NCBI GenBank assembly: GCA_910589085.1
Contig: CAJUSG010000060.1
Coordinates: forward strand, 1 to 14,290
DNA: 14,290 nt
Direction of reading: 5' to 3'
Source of the DNA: an uncultured Oscillospiraceae bacterium
GTDB taxonomy: Bacteria > Bacillota > Clostridia > Oscillospirales > Oscillospiraceae
Part shown: piece after piece, positions 1-5,982 of the stretch
Numbering within the stretch: position 1 is the stretch's first letter
Layout of the letters: every line of letters starts with the position of its first letter
Notes under the pieces: generated by a model
What the model saw: the letters and a program-made list of their open reading frames with translations, nothing else
The model's database searches: none
Told to the model about the DNA's origin: nothing
Program-made: the position numbers and the translations under genes

Positions 1-811
1 CCTTCACGGTCTTGATGGAGGCGGTGAACCAGCCCACCTCCCCGGCGGACAGCTCGGGGGCGCTCTCCATGCCCAGGGGACGCAGGTAGCCGCAGTCCAG
101 CACGGTGTACTGCGCCCCGGAGGCCATCAGGCGCACCTGGCTACCCGGGCGCATGGTCCCCTCCATCACCCGGAAGTAGACGATGACCCCCAGGTAGGGG
201 TCGTACTGGCTGTCGAAAATCAGCGCCTTCAGCGGTGCGGACGGGTCGCCGGCGGGGGCGGGGACGTTGTGCACAATGTCCTCCAGCACCGCGGGGATGT
301 TGATGCCCTGCTTGGCGGAGATCTCCGGCGCGTCCAGCGCGGGCAGGCCGATGATGTCCTCAATCTCATGCTTCACCCGCCCCGGGTCGGCGGCGGGCAG
401 GTCGATTTTATTGAGCACAGGGCGGATCTCCAGGTCGTGGTCCAGGGCCAGATAGGTATTGGCCAGCGTCTGGGCCTCCACCCCCTGGGCGGCGTCCACC
501 ACCAGCACCGCCCCCTCGCAGGCGGCCAGGGAGCGGCTCACTTCGTAGTTGAAGTCCACATGGCCCGGGGTGTCGATGAGGTTGAGGCAGTAGGTCTGCC
601 CGTCCTGGGCGGTGTAGTCCATGCGGACGGCCCGGGCCTTGATGGTGATGCCCCGTTCCCGTTCCAGCTCCATATTATCCAACAGCTGGGACTCCATCTG
701 CCGCTGCTCCACCGCCCCGCACAGCTCGATCATGCGGTCGGACAGCGTGGATTTCCCGTGGTCGATATGGGCGATAATGGAGAAGTTGCGAATTTTAGAT
801 TGGTCTGTCAT
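1..811 (-). CDS. lepA: Elongation factor 4 (LepA) GTPase, N-terminal part
   Basis: LepA is a ribosome-bound translational GTPase that back-translocates or remodels stalled ribosomes. The visible 270 residues start at an ATG (MTDQSKIRNF) with a GGAGG ribosome-binding site a few bases upstream. They carry the G1 loop AHIDHGKST near residues 14-22, the switch element RGITIK, the G3 motif DTPGHVDF and the G4 motif NKIDLPAADP. The NKIDLPAADP version, with a short domain following, separates LepA from EF-G, TypA and IF-2. The window cuts the gene, so about 330 C-terminal residues, including the LepA-specific C-terminal domain, lie outside. The gene is on the same strand as the upstream XRE gene but separated by 189 bases, so it may have its own promoter. 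Family assignment is firm. Confidence 0.97.
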   Translation of the reverse strand, partial: MTDQSKIRNFSIIAHIDHGKSTLSDRMIELCGAVEQRQMESQLLDNMELERERGITIKARAVRMDYTAQDGQTYCLNLIDTPGHVDFNYEVSRSLAACEGAVLVVDAAQGVEAQTLANTYLALDHDLEIRPVLNKIDLPAADPGRVKHEIEDIIGLPALDAPEISAKQGINIPAVLEDIVHNVPAPAGDPSAPLKALIFDSQYDPYLGVIVYFRVMEGTMRPGSQVRLMASGAQYTVLDCGYLRPLGMESAPELSAGEVGWFTASIKTVK

Positions 812-839
812 GCAGGTAACCTCCGTGAGGAAAATCCGT

Positions 840-932
840 CCCCGCCGCAGGCGGGGCGCGCAGTGCGCGGATATTGAACTCAAAACAGGCGCCGCCGCAA
901 GGCCGCCCTCCGGCCATGGGGGGAGGGGCGGC
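840..932 (-). other. GC-rich leader of lepA with tandem hairpins
   Basis: The lepA-XRE gap holds three inverted repeats. One is a perfect 7-bp stem with a 3-base loop (840-856). The second is a 5-bp CGCGC/GCGCG stem with a 3-base loop (857-869). The third is a 10-bp stem with one bulged base (902-911 with 922-932). None has a T-run after it, so none is a convincing terminator. They may simply reflect high GC, or structure the lepA 5' leader. No gene is supported here. Confidence 0.3.
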
Positions 933-1000
933 ACAGGGGAGCGCCGCTTTACGTTTGCCGCAGGCGGCGGCGAAGTCGGGCCTCCCCCGCGGCGGCGGGA

Positions 1001-1705
1001 TCAGCGGGTGTTTTCCATGTGGCTGGCCATCTCGCCGTTGAGGCGCTCGCCGCAGGTGTGGACAATCTGGAGCAGGGACTGGTAGGTGCCGGGATATGCC
1101 TCCTTCATGGCGTTGTGGTCCAGGGGAGGGAAATGGGCGCCCTTGCCGGGGTTGGCCAGGGCCTCCACAAACTCCGCCTCGCTCATCAGCAGGTCGGCCC
1201 GGGGCAGCCCCGCCAGGAACCAGGACTGGGGCACACTGAAAAAGTCGTCGTTTTCGTTGCCGCTGGCCCGGTGGAGGTGGCGGAAGAGGATGTATACCGT
1301 GCCGGACAGGTAGTTGGCGGCGGCCCGGATGGCCTTTTTGCTGCCCACACGGCTGAGCAGGTCGAAGAGCAGGCCCACCGAATTGACCACCAGCTTTTTG
1401 GACAGGGTGGCGATCACCGAGCCCTGCATCACGTTGTCCCGCTCGTCGGACACGTCGTACAGGGTGTCCGCGTCCAGGATGGTGGTGCCGTCCCGGCTGA
1501 GGGTCCGGCCCAGCAGGAAATCGGCGGACACATTATAAAAATCGCAGGCTTTGACCACAAACATCAGGCCGGGCTCACGGGCTCCGTTCTCGTAGTGGGA
1601 AAGCAGTGCCTGGGATATACCCAGCGTCTTGGCGGCCTGCCGCTGAGAAATACCCTTCTCCTGCCGCAGCAGGGAGAGGGTTCGTGCGAAATCAGGGTTT
1701 GTCAT
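1001..1705 (-). CDS. XRE-family helix-turn-helix transcriptional regulator
   Basis: A 234-residue protein. Residues about 5-65 form a Cro/C1-type HTH: LSLLRQEKGISQRQAAKTLG, then ISQALLSHYENG, then REPGLMFVVKACDFYNVSADFLLGR, the usual layout in which the second helix pair reads DNA and FY-V-DFLLG closes the domain. The C-terminal 165 residues have no recognised enzyme motif and may sense a ligand or oligomerise. The ATG at 1705 is preceded by a GGGGGAG ribosome-binding site. The open frame continues upstream to about 2110, but that stretch crosses the promoter and the pta start on the other strand, so it is not coding. The gene is divergent from pta, so it may regulate itself or pta; this is inference. 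Confidence 0.88.
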   Translation of the reverse strand: MTNPDFARTLSLLRQEKGISQRQAAKTLGISQALLSHYENGAREPGLMFVVKACDFYNVSADFLLGRTLSRDGTTILDADTLYDVSDERDNVMQGSVIATLSKKLVVNSVGLLFDLLSRVGSKKAIRAAANYLSGTVYILFRHLHRASGNENDDFFSVPQSWFLAGLPRADLLMSEAEFVEALANPGKGAHFPPLDHNAMKEAYPGTYQSLLQIVHTCGERLNGEMASHMENTR

Positions 1706-1772
1706 CCTGATCTCCCCCTTTCCTTGTGTTGCTTGCCGCGCCGGGGCAGTTCCCCGAAAACACAGCAGGTAT

Positions 1773-1801
1773 AGTATAGCGGGGAAAATACGTTTTGTAA
1801 A
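1773..1801 (-). promoter_or_regulatory. Promoter of the XRE regulator
   Basis: On the minus strand TTTACA (1796-1801), a 17-base spacer and TATACT (1773-1778) give a near-consensus sigma-A promoter. Transcription would start near 1766. A 5-bp inverted repeat CGGGG-cagtt-CCCCG (1742-1756) would lie in the leader, a possible autoregulatory or RNA element. Confidence 0.75.
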
Positions 1802-1868
1802 GAGCCTGGGGAAAGGAAAGGGAGAGAAAAAATTTTTGATACTTTTTCGGCTTTGTCCACATCTCCCC

Positions 1869-1897
1869 TTGAAAAAAAGCGGGGATAGTGTTACATT
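1869..1897 (+). promoter_or_regulatory. Promoter of pta
   Basis: TTGAAA (1869-1874), a 17-base spacer and TACATT (1892-1897) form a plausible sigma-A promoter about 60 bases before the pta start codon. TCCCC (1865-1869) and GGGGA (1881-1885) flank the -35 as an inverted pair, a possible operator. Confidence 0.6.
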
Positions 1898-1957
1898 AAA
1901 AAAGCACTTCAAAAAATTCGCGGGCCCAGCGTCCGTCTCAACGGAGGGAAACGATCC

Positions 1958-2935
1958 ATGTTCAGACTGCTCATCCAAAAGCTGAAAAAGAACCCCAGAA
2001 AAATCGTCTTTACCGAGGGTAACGACGAACGTGTTTTGGAGGCGGCCGCCCGGCTGCTGTCCGGAACCTTTCTCACCCCCATCCTCATCGGCGACCCGGA
2101 GGAGATCCATCGGGTGGCGGACGAGGCCTGTCTGAACATCGGGAACGCCCAGATCCTCCAGCCCTCCGCCTATGGCAAGATGGAGGCCATGGTGGAGAAA
2201 ATGGTGGAGCTGCGCCGGGGCAAGATGACCGCCGAGCAGTGCCGGGCCGCCCTCCAGCAGGGCAATTACTTCGGCACCATGCTGGTGGCCATGGGGGAGG
2301 CGGACTGCCTGCTGGGCGGCGCCACCTATTCCACCGCCGACACCGTGCGCCCCGCCCTCCAGCTCATCAAGACCCGCCCGGGCAACAAGATCGTGTCCTC
2401 CTGCTTTATTCTGGTGCGCCCCTCTGCCACCGGCGGCAACCAGGTGCTTGCCATGGGCGACTGCGCCATCAACATTGACCCCAGCGAGGACGACCTGGTG
2501 GAGATCACCCAGGAGGTGGTCAACTGTGCCCGCCGGTTCGGCGTAGACCCCAAGGTGGCCATGCTGTCTTACTCCACCCTGGGCTCCGGCTCCGGCCCGG
2601 CGGTGGACAAAATGCGCAACGCCTGCGATAAGCTGAAGGCGCTGAACCTGGACTTCCCTGTGGACGGCGAGTTCCAGTTTGACGCCGCCGTATCCCCCAC
2701 CGTGGGCAGGCTGAAGGCGCCCGGCTCCGAGGTGGCGGGCCAGGCCAACACCTTTATCTTCCCGGATATCTCCGCCGGCAACATCGGCTACAAAATCGCC
2801 CAGCGCATGGGTAACTTCGACGCCTACGGGCCCATTCTGCTGGGGCTGAACGCGCCTATCAACGACCTGTCCCGGGGCTGCAACGCCATGGAGGTGTACT
2901 CAATGGCGATTATCACCGCGGCGCTGGCGGATTAA
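1958..2935 (+). CDS. pta: Phosphate acetyltransferase (phosphotransacetylase)
   Basis: Catalyses acetyl-CoA + phosphate <-> acetyl phosphate + CoA (EC 2.3.1.8), the first step of acetate formation with ATP gain through acetate kinase. It is cytoplasmic. The 325-residue length matches the single-domain Pta of Firmicutes, not the long E. coli form. Diagnostic segments are the N-terminal KIVFTEGNDERVLEAA, the central MLSYSTLGSGSG, the VDGEFQFDAAV segment carrying the conserved active-site aspartate region, and the C-terminal YSMAIITAALA. GGAGGG stands eight bases before the ATG. It is a single-gene unit with its own promoter and a strong hairpin 35 bases after the stop; ack is not adjacent. A close relative, phosphate butyryltransferase, is less likely given the length and the DGEFQFDAA segment. 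Confidence 0.95.
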   Translation: MFRLLIQKLKKNPRKIVFTEGNDERVLEAAARLLSGTFLTPILIGDPEEIHRVADEACLNIGNAQILQPSAYGKMEAMVEKMVELRRGKMTAEQCRAALQQGNYFGTMLVAMGEADCLLGGATYSTADTVRPALQLIKTRPGNKIVSSCFILVRPSATGGNQVLAMGDCAINIDPSEDDLVEITQEVVNCARRFGVDPKVAMLSYSTLGSGSGPAVDKMRNACDKLKALNLDFPVDGEFQFDAAVSPTVGRLKAPGSEVAGQANTFIFPDISAGNIGYKIAQRMGNFDAYGPILLGLNAPINDLSRGCNAMEVYSMAIITAALAD

Positions 2936-2970
2936 ACAGGGCCCGGAGGGGCCGCCCTTCAGATGAGAAA

Positions 2971-3003
2971 GCGTGGGCGGACAGCGCTGCTGTCCGCCCA
3001 CGC
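2971..3003 (+). terminator. Strong hairpin downstream of pta
   Basis: A perfect 15-bp inverted repeat with a 3-base loop (arms 2971-2985 and 2989-3003), GC-rich, 35 bases after the pta stop. No T-run follows directly (the next bases are AAAAACCTG), so it may stop transcription only with Rho, or protect the 3' end of the mRNA. Confidence 0.65.
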
Positions 3004-3033
3004 AAAAACCTGCTTTAATTTTAGAAAAAAAGG

Positions 3034-3062
3034 TTGACATTTGGAGCGAGATGGGGTACACT
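3034..3062 (+). promoter_or_regulatory. Promoter of the tRNA operon
   Basis: Consensus TTGACA (3034-3039), a 17-base spacer and TACACT (3057-3062) place the start site near 3069, about 30 bases before tRNA-Met. This is the strongest-looking promoter in the window, as expected for a stable RNA operon. Confidence 0.85.
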
Positions 3063-3099
3063 AAGCCTTGCCCCTGTCAGGGCGGCAAGTACGACAAAT

Positions 3100-3176
3100 G
3101 GCGGCGTAGCTCAGTTGGCTAGAGCACTCGGTTCATACCCGAGTTGTCACCGGTTCGAATCCAGTCGCCGCTACCA
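3100..3176 (+). tRNA. tRNA-Met (CAT), elongator type
   Basis: 77 bases including encoded CCA. The acceptor stem GGCGGCG pairs with CGCCGCT, giving G1-U72. The D stem is GCTC/GAGC. The anticodon stem CTCGG/CCGAG encloses loop TTCATAC. It lacks the three G-C pairs of an initiator anticodon stem and lacks the 1-72 C/A mismatch, so it reads as elongator Met. The T stem ACCGG/CCAGT has one C-A mismatch. A lysidine-modified Ile tRNA also carries CAT, but the body resembles Firmicute elongator tRNA-Met. Confidence 0.93.
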
Positions 3177-3177
3177 T

Positions 3178-3209
3178 CCCGAAGAAGCGGCGATGGCCGC
3201 TTCTTCGGG
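3178..3209 (+). other. Hairpin between tRNA-Met and tRNA-Glu
   Basis: A 14-bp perfect stem (3178-3191 with 3196-3209) with loop GATG begins two bases after the tRNA-Met CCA. No T-run follows. It is more likely a spacer structure in the polycistronic tRNA precursor, perhaps an RNase III-type or end-processing target, than a terminator, because Glu and Val tRNAs follow. Confidence 0.55.
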
Positions 3210-3242
3210 CCCCGCTCTGATTCCGCCCGCCTCGGGCACCAC

Positions 3243-3317
3243 GGCCCGGTGGTCAAGCGGCTAAGACACCGCCCTTTCACGGCGGTAACACGGGTTCGAT
3301 TCCCGTCCGGGTCACCA
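3243..3317 (+). tRNA. tRNA-Glu (TTC)
   Basis: 75 bases including encoded CCA. The acceptor GGCCCGG pairs with CCGGGTC. The anticodon stem CCGCC/GGCGG encloses loop CTTTCAC (anticodon TTC). The T arm is ACGGG-TTCGATT-CCCGT. All stems are intact. Confidence 0.96.
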
Positions 3318-3322
3318 TATAT

Positions 3323-3398
3323 GGAGGCTTAGCTCAGCCGGTAGAGCGCTTGCTTCACACGCAAGAGGTCACAGATTCGAGTTCTGTAGTCTCCACCA
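3323..3398 (+). tRNA. tRNA-Val (CAC)
   Basis: 76 bases including encoded CCA. The acceptor GGAGGCT pairs with AGTCTCC. The anticodon stem CTTGC/GCAAG has loop TTCACAC (anticodon CAC). The T arm is ACAGA-TTCGAGT-TCTGT. It lies only five bases after tRNA-Glu. It is the last core gene before the integrase, making it the nearest candidate attachment target of the element. Confidence 0.96.
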
Positions 3399-3402
3399 AG
3401 CC

Positions 3403-3445
3403 AAACCCCTTGAACCGCAACGGTTTGAGGGGTTTTCGCTTTGCT
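3403..3445 (+). terminator. Intrinsic terminator of the tRNA operon
   Basis: A stem of about 15 bp with two G-T wobbles (3403-3417 with 3421-3435), a CAA loop and then TTCGCTTTGCTTTT. It begins five bases after tRNA-Val. Confidence 0.85.
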
Positions 3446-3514
3446 TTTCAGGGCTGTTTTGAACCGCCTTATTTCCCATATTTTAGGATATCTTCGGGTC
3501 ATTTGGGGGCACGT

Positions 3515-3552
3515 TGTTGCAAATCTGTTGCAAATTTTTTTGACCCCTTGTG
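3515..3552 (+). repeat. Direct repeats and CCCCTTGTG box at the 3' end of the integrase gene
   Basis: TGTTGCAAAT occurs twice (3515-3524 and 3526-3535), 11 bases apart, about one helical turn. CCCCTTGTG follows at 3544-3552, directly abutting the integrase stop codon. The same two motifs recur before the integrase gene. This suggests integrase arm-binding sites or part of an attachment site. Confidence 0.5.
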
Positions 3553-4623
3553 TCACGCGTTTTCCCGCATAGCTTCTCTCACTTTCTCGGCGGTCTTCCC
3601 TTCCCGGGAGCGCCGGTCGTAATGGGTGTATACCCGGAGGGTCATGTCCACGGTGCTGTGGCCCGCCAGGTACTGGATCTCCTTGATGTCCAGCCCCGCC
3701 TCAAACAGCCGGGTGACATAGGTGTGGCGGAGGACGTGGGCCGTCACATGGGTCTCGGGCAGCTCCCGCTCCACCAGCTTCCACATACTCTTGTAAGCAG
3801 ACTGGGTGAGCGGCTTGCCGTTCTGCATGGCCAGCACAAACCTGGAGTGGCTGCGCTTCTTGTACTTCGCCAGCCACGCCTCCAGCTCATCGGTGAGGGG
3901 GATATCCCGCCGCCCCGCGTCAGTCTTCAGCGTGTCGTGGATGGAGGTCTCCCCCTTGCCCAAGATGGCGTTGTGCCTGACGTGGACGATCCGCTGCTTA
4001 AAATCGATGTCCTCCCACATGAGGCCCAAAATCTCGCCCCTGCGCATCCCCGTATGGAGCGCGGTCAGAAGGAAGGTGTGGGCTCTGGGGTTATCTACCC
4101 TTTCCACCAGCAGACGGGTCTCCTGGGGCGCGAGAGCCACCTTCTCGGCGGTTTTACGGCCTCCGGGTTTCAGCATACTGCTCACGGGGGATTTCGCCAT
4201 CAGTCCGTTTTCCTGCGCGGCCTTGAAGATGCTACGCAAATGGATCAGCACCTTGGATTGGAGGGAATTGCTCTTGTTGGACAGCGAGGCCATAATGGCC
4301 TGGATCTGCATGGGGGTAATGTCCCGCAGGCGGTATCCACCGATGAACGGCAGGATGTGCTGGTTCAAGATGTACTTGATCGCGTTGAGGCTGTTCTCGC
4401 GCAGGTTAGGCTTCTTGTAGAGGTCGTACCACATCTGAGCGAAATGGCCGAAGGTTTCCTCGCTGCAAATATCCACGCCTGAATTGACCAGGATCTGTGC
4501 CTTTAACACCTTTTCATCCAATTCTGCCTGGGTCTTGGCCCGGATGTACTTGCGGGTGCCGTCCGGGAGCTGGAGTGCTTTGGTTAAGTAATTGTATTTC
4601 TTCTTCGTTGCTGTCTTTGGCAT
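3553..4623 (-). CDS. int: Tyrosine recombinase / site-specific integrase
   Basis: A 356-residue phage/ICE-type integrase that cuts and joins attachment sites for integration and, with an excision factor, excision. Residues 1-50 look like an arm-binding domain, about 55-155 is the SAM-like core-binding domain, and 165-356 the catalytic domain. The catalytic set is complete: R194 in TGMRRGE, K233 in the beta-hairpin TLKTDAG, H296 and R299 in AHVLRHT, H322 in LAGHS and nucleophile Y332 in RVYTHYD. The start at 4623 has AAGGAG eight bases upstream. An ATG 45 bases further up lies inside the -10 box and cannot be used. It should therefore be active unless the att sites are lost. Confidence 0.95.
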   Translation of the reverse strand: MPKTATKKKYNYLTKALQLPDGTRKYIRAKTQAELDEKVLKAQILVNSGVDICSEETFGHFAQMWYDLYKKPNLRENSLNAIKYILNQHILPFIGGYRLRDITPMQIQAIMASLSNKSNSLQSKVLIHLRSIFKAAQENGLMAKSPVSSMLKPGGRKTAEKVALAPQETRLLVERVDNPRAHTFLLTALHTGMRRGEILGLMWEDIDFKQRIVHVRHNAILGKGETSIHDTLKTDAGRRDIPLTDELEAWLAKYKKRSHSRFVLAMQNGKPLTQSAYKSMWKLVERELPETHVTAHVLRHTYVTRLFEAGLDIKEIQYLAGHSTVDMTLRVYTHYDRRSREGKTAEKVREAMRENA

Positions 4624-4666
4624 TTGGCGTTCTCCTTTCAATAACGCCTTGCAATACAGTACCTTC

Positions 4667-4695
4667 ATTATAGGGGGAATATTTGCAAATCACAA
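4667..4695 (-). promoter_or_regulatory. Promoter of the integrase gene
   Basis: On the minus strand TTGTGA (4690-4695), a 17-base spacer and perfect TATAAT (4667-4672). The spacer contains the palindrome ATTTGCAAAT, so a protein bound there would occlude RNA polymerase. Confidence 0.8.
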
Positions 4696-4699
4696 GGGG
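4681..4699 (-). repeat. Second copy of the integrase-flanking boxes
   Basis: CACAAGGGG (4691-4699) is the exact inverse of CCCCTTGTG at 3544-3552. The adjoining ATTTGCAAAT (4681-4690) contains the TTGCAAAT core seen twice near 3519-3535. The two sets face each other across the integrase gene. Confidence 0.5.
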
Positions 4700-4736
4700 T
4701 TATAAAAGTTTATTTTTATTTCCTCACGCCGAAAAA

Positions 4737-4967
4737 TCATTCAATTCTCCATGTTTTCACCGTCTGCGTTTTGACCGGGGACTGGATCGCGCCTGAGAGG
4801 TACGCCTCCAGAGACTCGACGGTGACGAGATACTTTCTCCCTACACGAGCACTGGGCACAATTCCGGAGCGGATGAGCCTTCGGATAGCCGTTTCGCTTA
4901 AACAGGTATCAGGATCCACCTCTCGAAAATAGGACGCCGCTTCACGAATCGTTCTTACCCGCACCAT
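4737..4967 (-). CDS. xis: Excisionase-like small HTH protein
   Basis: A 76-residue basic protein with a single MerR-like/excisionase winged helix: TIREAASYF near the N-terminus, LSETAIRRLIRSGIVPSARVG as the recognition helix and wing (about 23-43), and YLVTVESLEAYLSG as the closing helix. Proteins of this size and fold beside an integrase commonly direct the recombinase towards excision and can also repress it. The ATG follows an ideal AGGAGGTG. It lies upstream of int on the same strand with a 113-base gap that holds the int promoter. It lacks any other domain, so a pure DNA-bending or regulatory role fits. A general HTH regulator is the alternative. Confidence 0.75.
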   Translation of the reverse strand: MVRVRTIREAASYFREVDPDTCLSETAIRRLIRSGIVPSARVGRKYLVTVESLEAYLSGAIQSPVKTQTVKTWRIE

Positions 4968-4992
4968 GCCAACACCTCCTATCTTGCGATTG

Positions 4993-5037
4993 AAAAAGAG
5001 ATGCCCTCCAGGAAACTCCCGGAGAGCATCTCTTTTT
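4993..5037 (-). terminator. Terminator-like hairpin between the sigma-like gene and xis
   Basis: AAAAAGAGATGC (4993-5004) pairs perfectly with GCATCTCTTTTT (5026-5037), a 12-bp stem with T-runs on either strand. On the minus strand it can end the sigma-like gene transcript. It also sits at the very start of the transcript from the predicted xis promoter, so it could act as an attenuator. Confidence 0.7.
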
Positions 5038-5047
5038 TAACAGTTTA

Positions 5048-5077
5048 ATCATAACACAGAATAAATGGAAATTGCAA
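5048..5077 (-). promoter_or_regulatory. Candidate promoter for xis
   Basis: On the minus strand TTGCAA (5072-5077), an 18-base spacer and TATGAT (5048-5053). The start site would be near 5041, four bases or so before the 4993-5037 hairpin. Confidence 0.5.
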
Positions 5078-5141
5078 TGCTGAAAAAGTGCTTTTTTACT
5101 GAAGAATGAGAGAACAAACAGGGAACAGAATCGGAACTCCC

Positions 5142-5621
5142 TTAACGCAGACCGTCCACATACTCGTACATTGACACAAGCTCATTGATTGCATTTGATT
5201 TGATGGAATGGGCGTACCTGACCGTCACTTGAAGGGTTTCCGCTACTTCGTCTGGGGTCATTTCATCAAAATAAAACATTTGGATGACCTTTTTATGCCG
5301 CGCTTTTAAGAGCGAGACGTAATATTTCAAACGCTCCTGCTCTTTTTCCAGCGTCACAAGCTGCTCCACTACTTCATCAGCGCCAATTTGGTTTGCTTCC
5401 TCGGTGCGCTCCTGATAATTCAGCGCGATGTACAGGGTTTTGTCGGAGGCGTGACCGCCTGGACGGTCACCCCCCTCACCATGGGCAAGGGCCAAAGCCC
5501 CAATCATTTCATTTTCTGAGACGCGGGCCGGGTGGGACAATTCGTAGTGCAAAAGGTCAATTTGCTTTGAACGCTTTTGATACGACTCCAATAGGCCAAC
5601 GACATATGTTTTGGTGTCCAT
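5142..5621 (-). CDS. Sigma-70 region 4-like DNA-binding protein
   Basis: A 159-residue protein. Residues about 85-105 are charged and probably helical (LVTLEKEQERLKYYVSLL). Residues 105-155 form a region-4-type HTH: LKARHKKVIQMFYFDEMTPD, then EVAETLQVTVRYAHSIKSNA, the pattern that reads -35 elements. No region 2 is visible, so it would be a partial sigma-like activator rather than a full sigma factor. Residues 48-60 are a glycine/histidine-rich linker (GEGGDRPGGHASD). I chose ATG 5621 because GAGG lies eight bases upstream; ATG 5627 is too close to it. The frame stays open upstream to a TTG at 5840 with no good ribosome-binding site. Similar proteins occur in clostridial conjugative elements. 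Its target promoter is unknown. Confidence 0.75.
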   Translation of the reverse strand: MDTKTYVVGLLESYQKRSKQIDLLHYELSHPARVSENEMIGALALAHGEGGDRPGGHASDKTLYIALNYQERTEEANQIGADEVVEQLVTLEKEQERLKYYVSLLKARHKKVIQMFYFDEMTPDEVAETLQVTVRYAHSIKSNAINELVSMYEYVDGLR

Positions 5622-5982
5622 GTTCATAACCTCAGATTCTCTATAAGACAGCCCCCTTATAGGAGCGATGGCCGTCAGACCTACTCTTGTTCTGAGACAG
5701 TCTGTTGTGAACAGCCTGCCAAACACATGGCCTGAATACTCAATTGAAAAAGAGGTTTTATCAGGGAGGTGCACGCTGCCCATGTAGAGATAGAATGCGG
5801 AACCAGTATCTGAACACAGCGTTCCCTCCAATCCGGACAAATTAGCAGGTATATCCTCTTTCTTACATATTACCCTATATATGCAAACAAATTATGAAAA
5901 AGTTATTTGTTTTTTATTCTTTCGTTCGACACGAACCGACACATTTTGACATGATCACTGAAAATGTATGGATCACAGCGCA
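5622..5982. other. Gap between the sigma-like gene and the response regulator gene
   Basis: 361 bases. On the minus strand 5622-5840 is an open extension of the sigma-like gene (TTG start) without a supported ribosome-binding site or recognisable domain, so I left it out. 5841-5982 is very AT-rich, with a small GTTCG-aca-CGAAC inverted repeat (5924-5936) that has no T-run on the minus strand. A promoter for the sigma-like gene is expected here, but no clean -35/-10 pair stands out. Confidence 0.4.

Noticed and set aside
1706..2110. N-terminal extension of the XRE protein
   Set aside because: It would cross the XRE promoter and pta start; the ATG at 1705 has a good ribosome-binding site and begins the HTH domain normally.
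3034..3332. Two plus-strand open frames with GGVAQLARALGS and similar peptides
   Set aside because: They translate the tRNA-Met and tRNA-Glu genes; a known annotation artefact.
3329..3556. 75-residue minus-strand open frame over tRNA-Val
   Set aside because: Its GGDYRTRICDLL segment is a familiar antisense translation of tRNA sequence; it overlaps the tRNA and terminator and is a shadow.
4624..4668. Upstream ATG for the integrase
   Set aside because: It lies inside the TATAAT of the int promoter, so it would not be in the mRNA.
5622..5840. Extension of the sigma-like protein to a TTG start
   Set aside because: No ribosome-binding site at usable distance and no recognisable domain; ATG 5621 is well placed. 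Left as an open possibility only.
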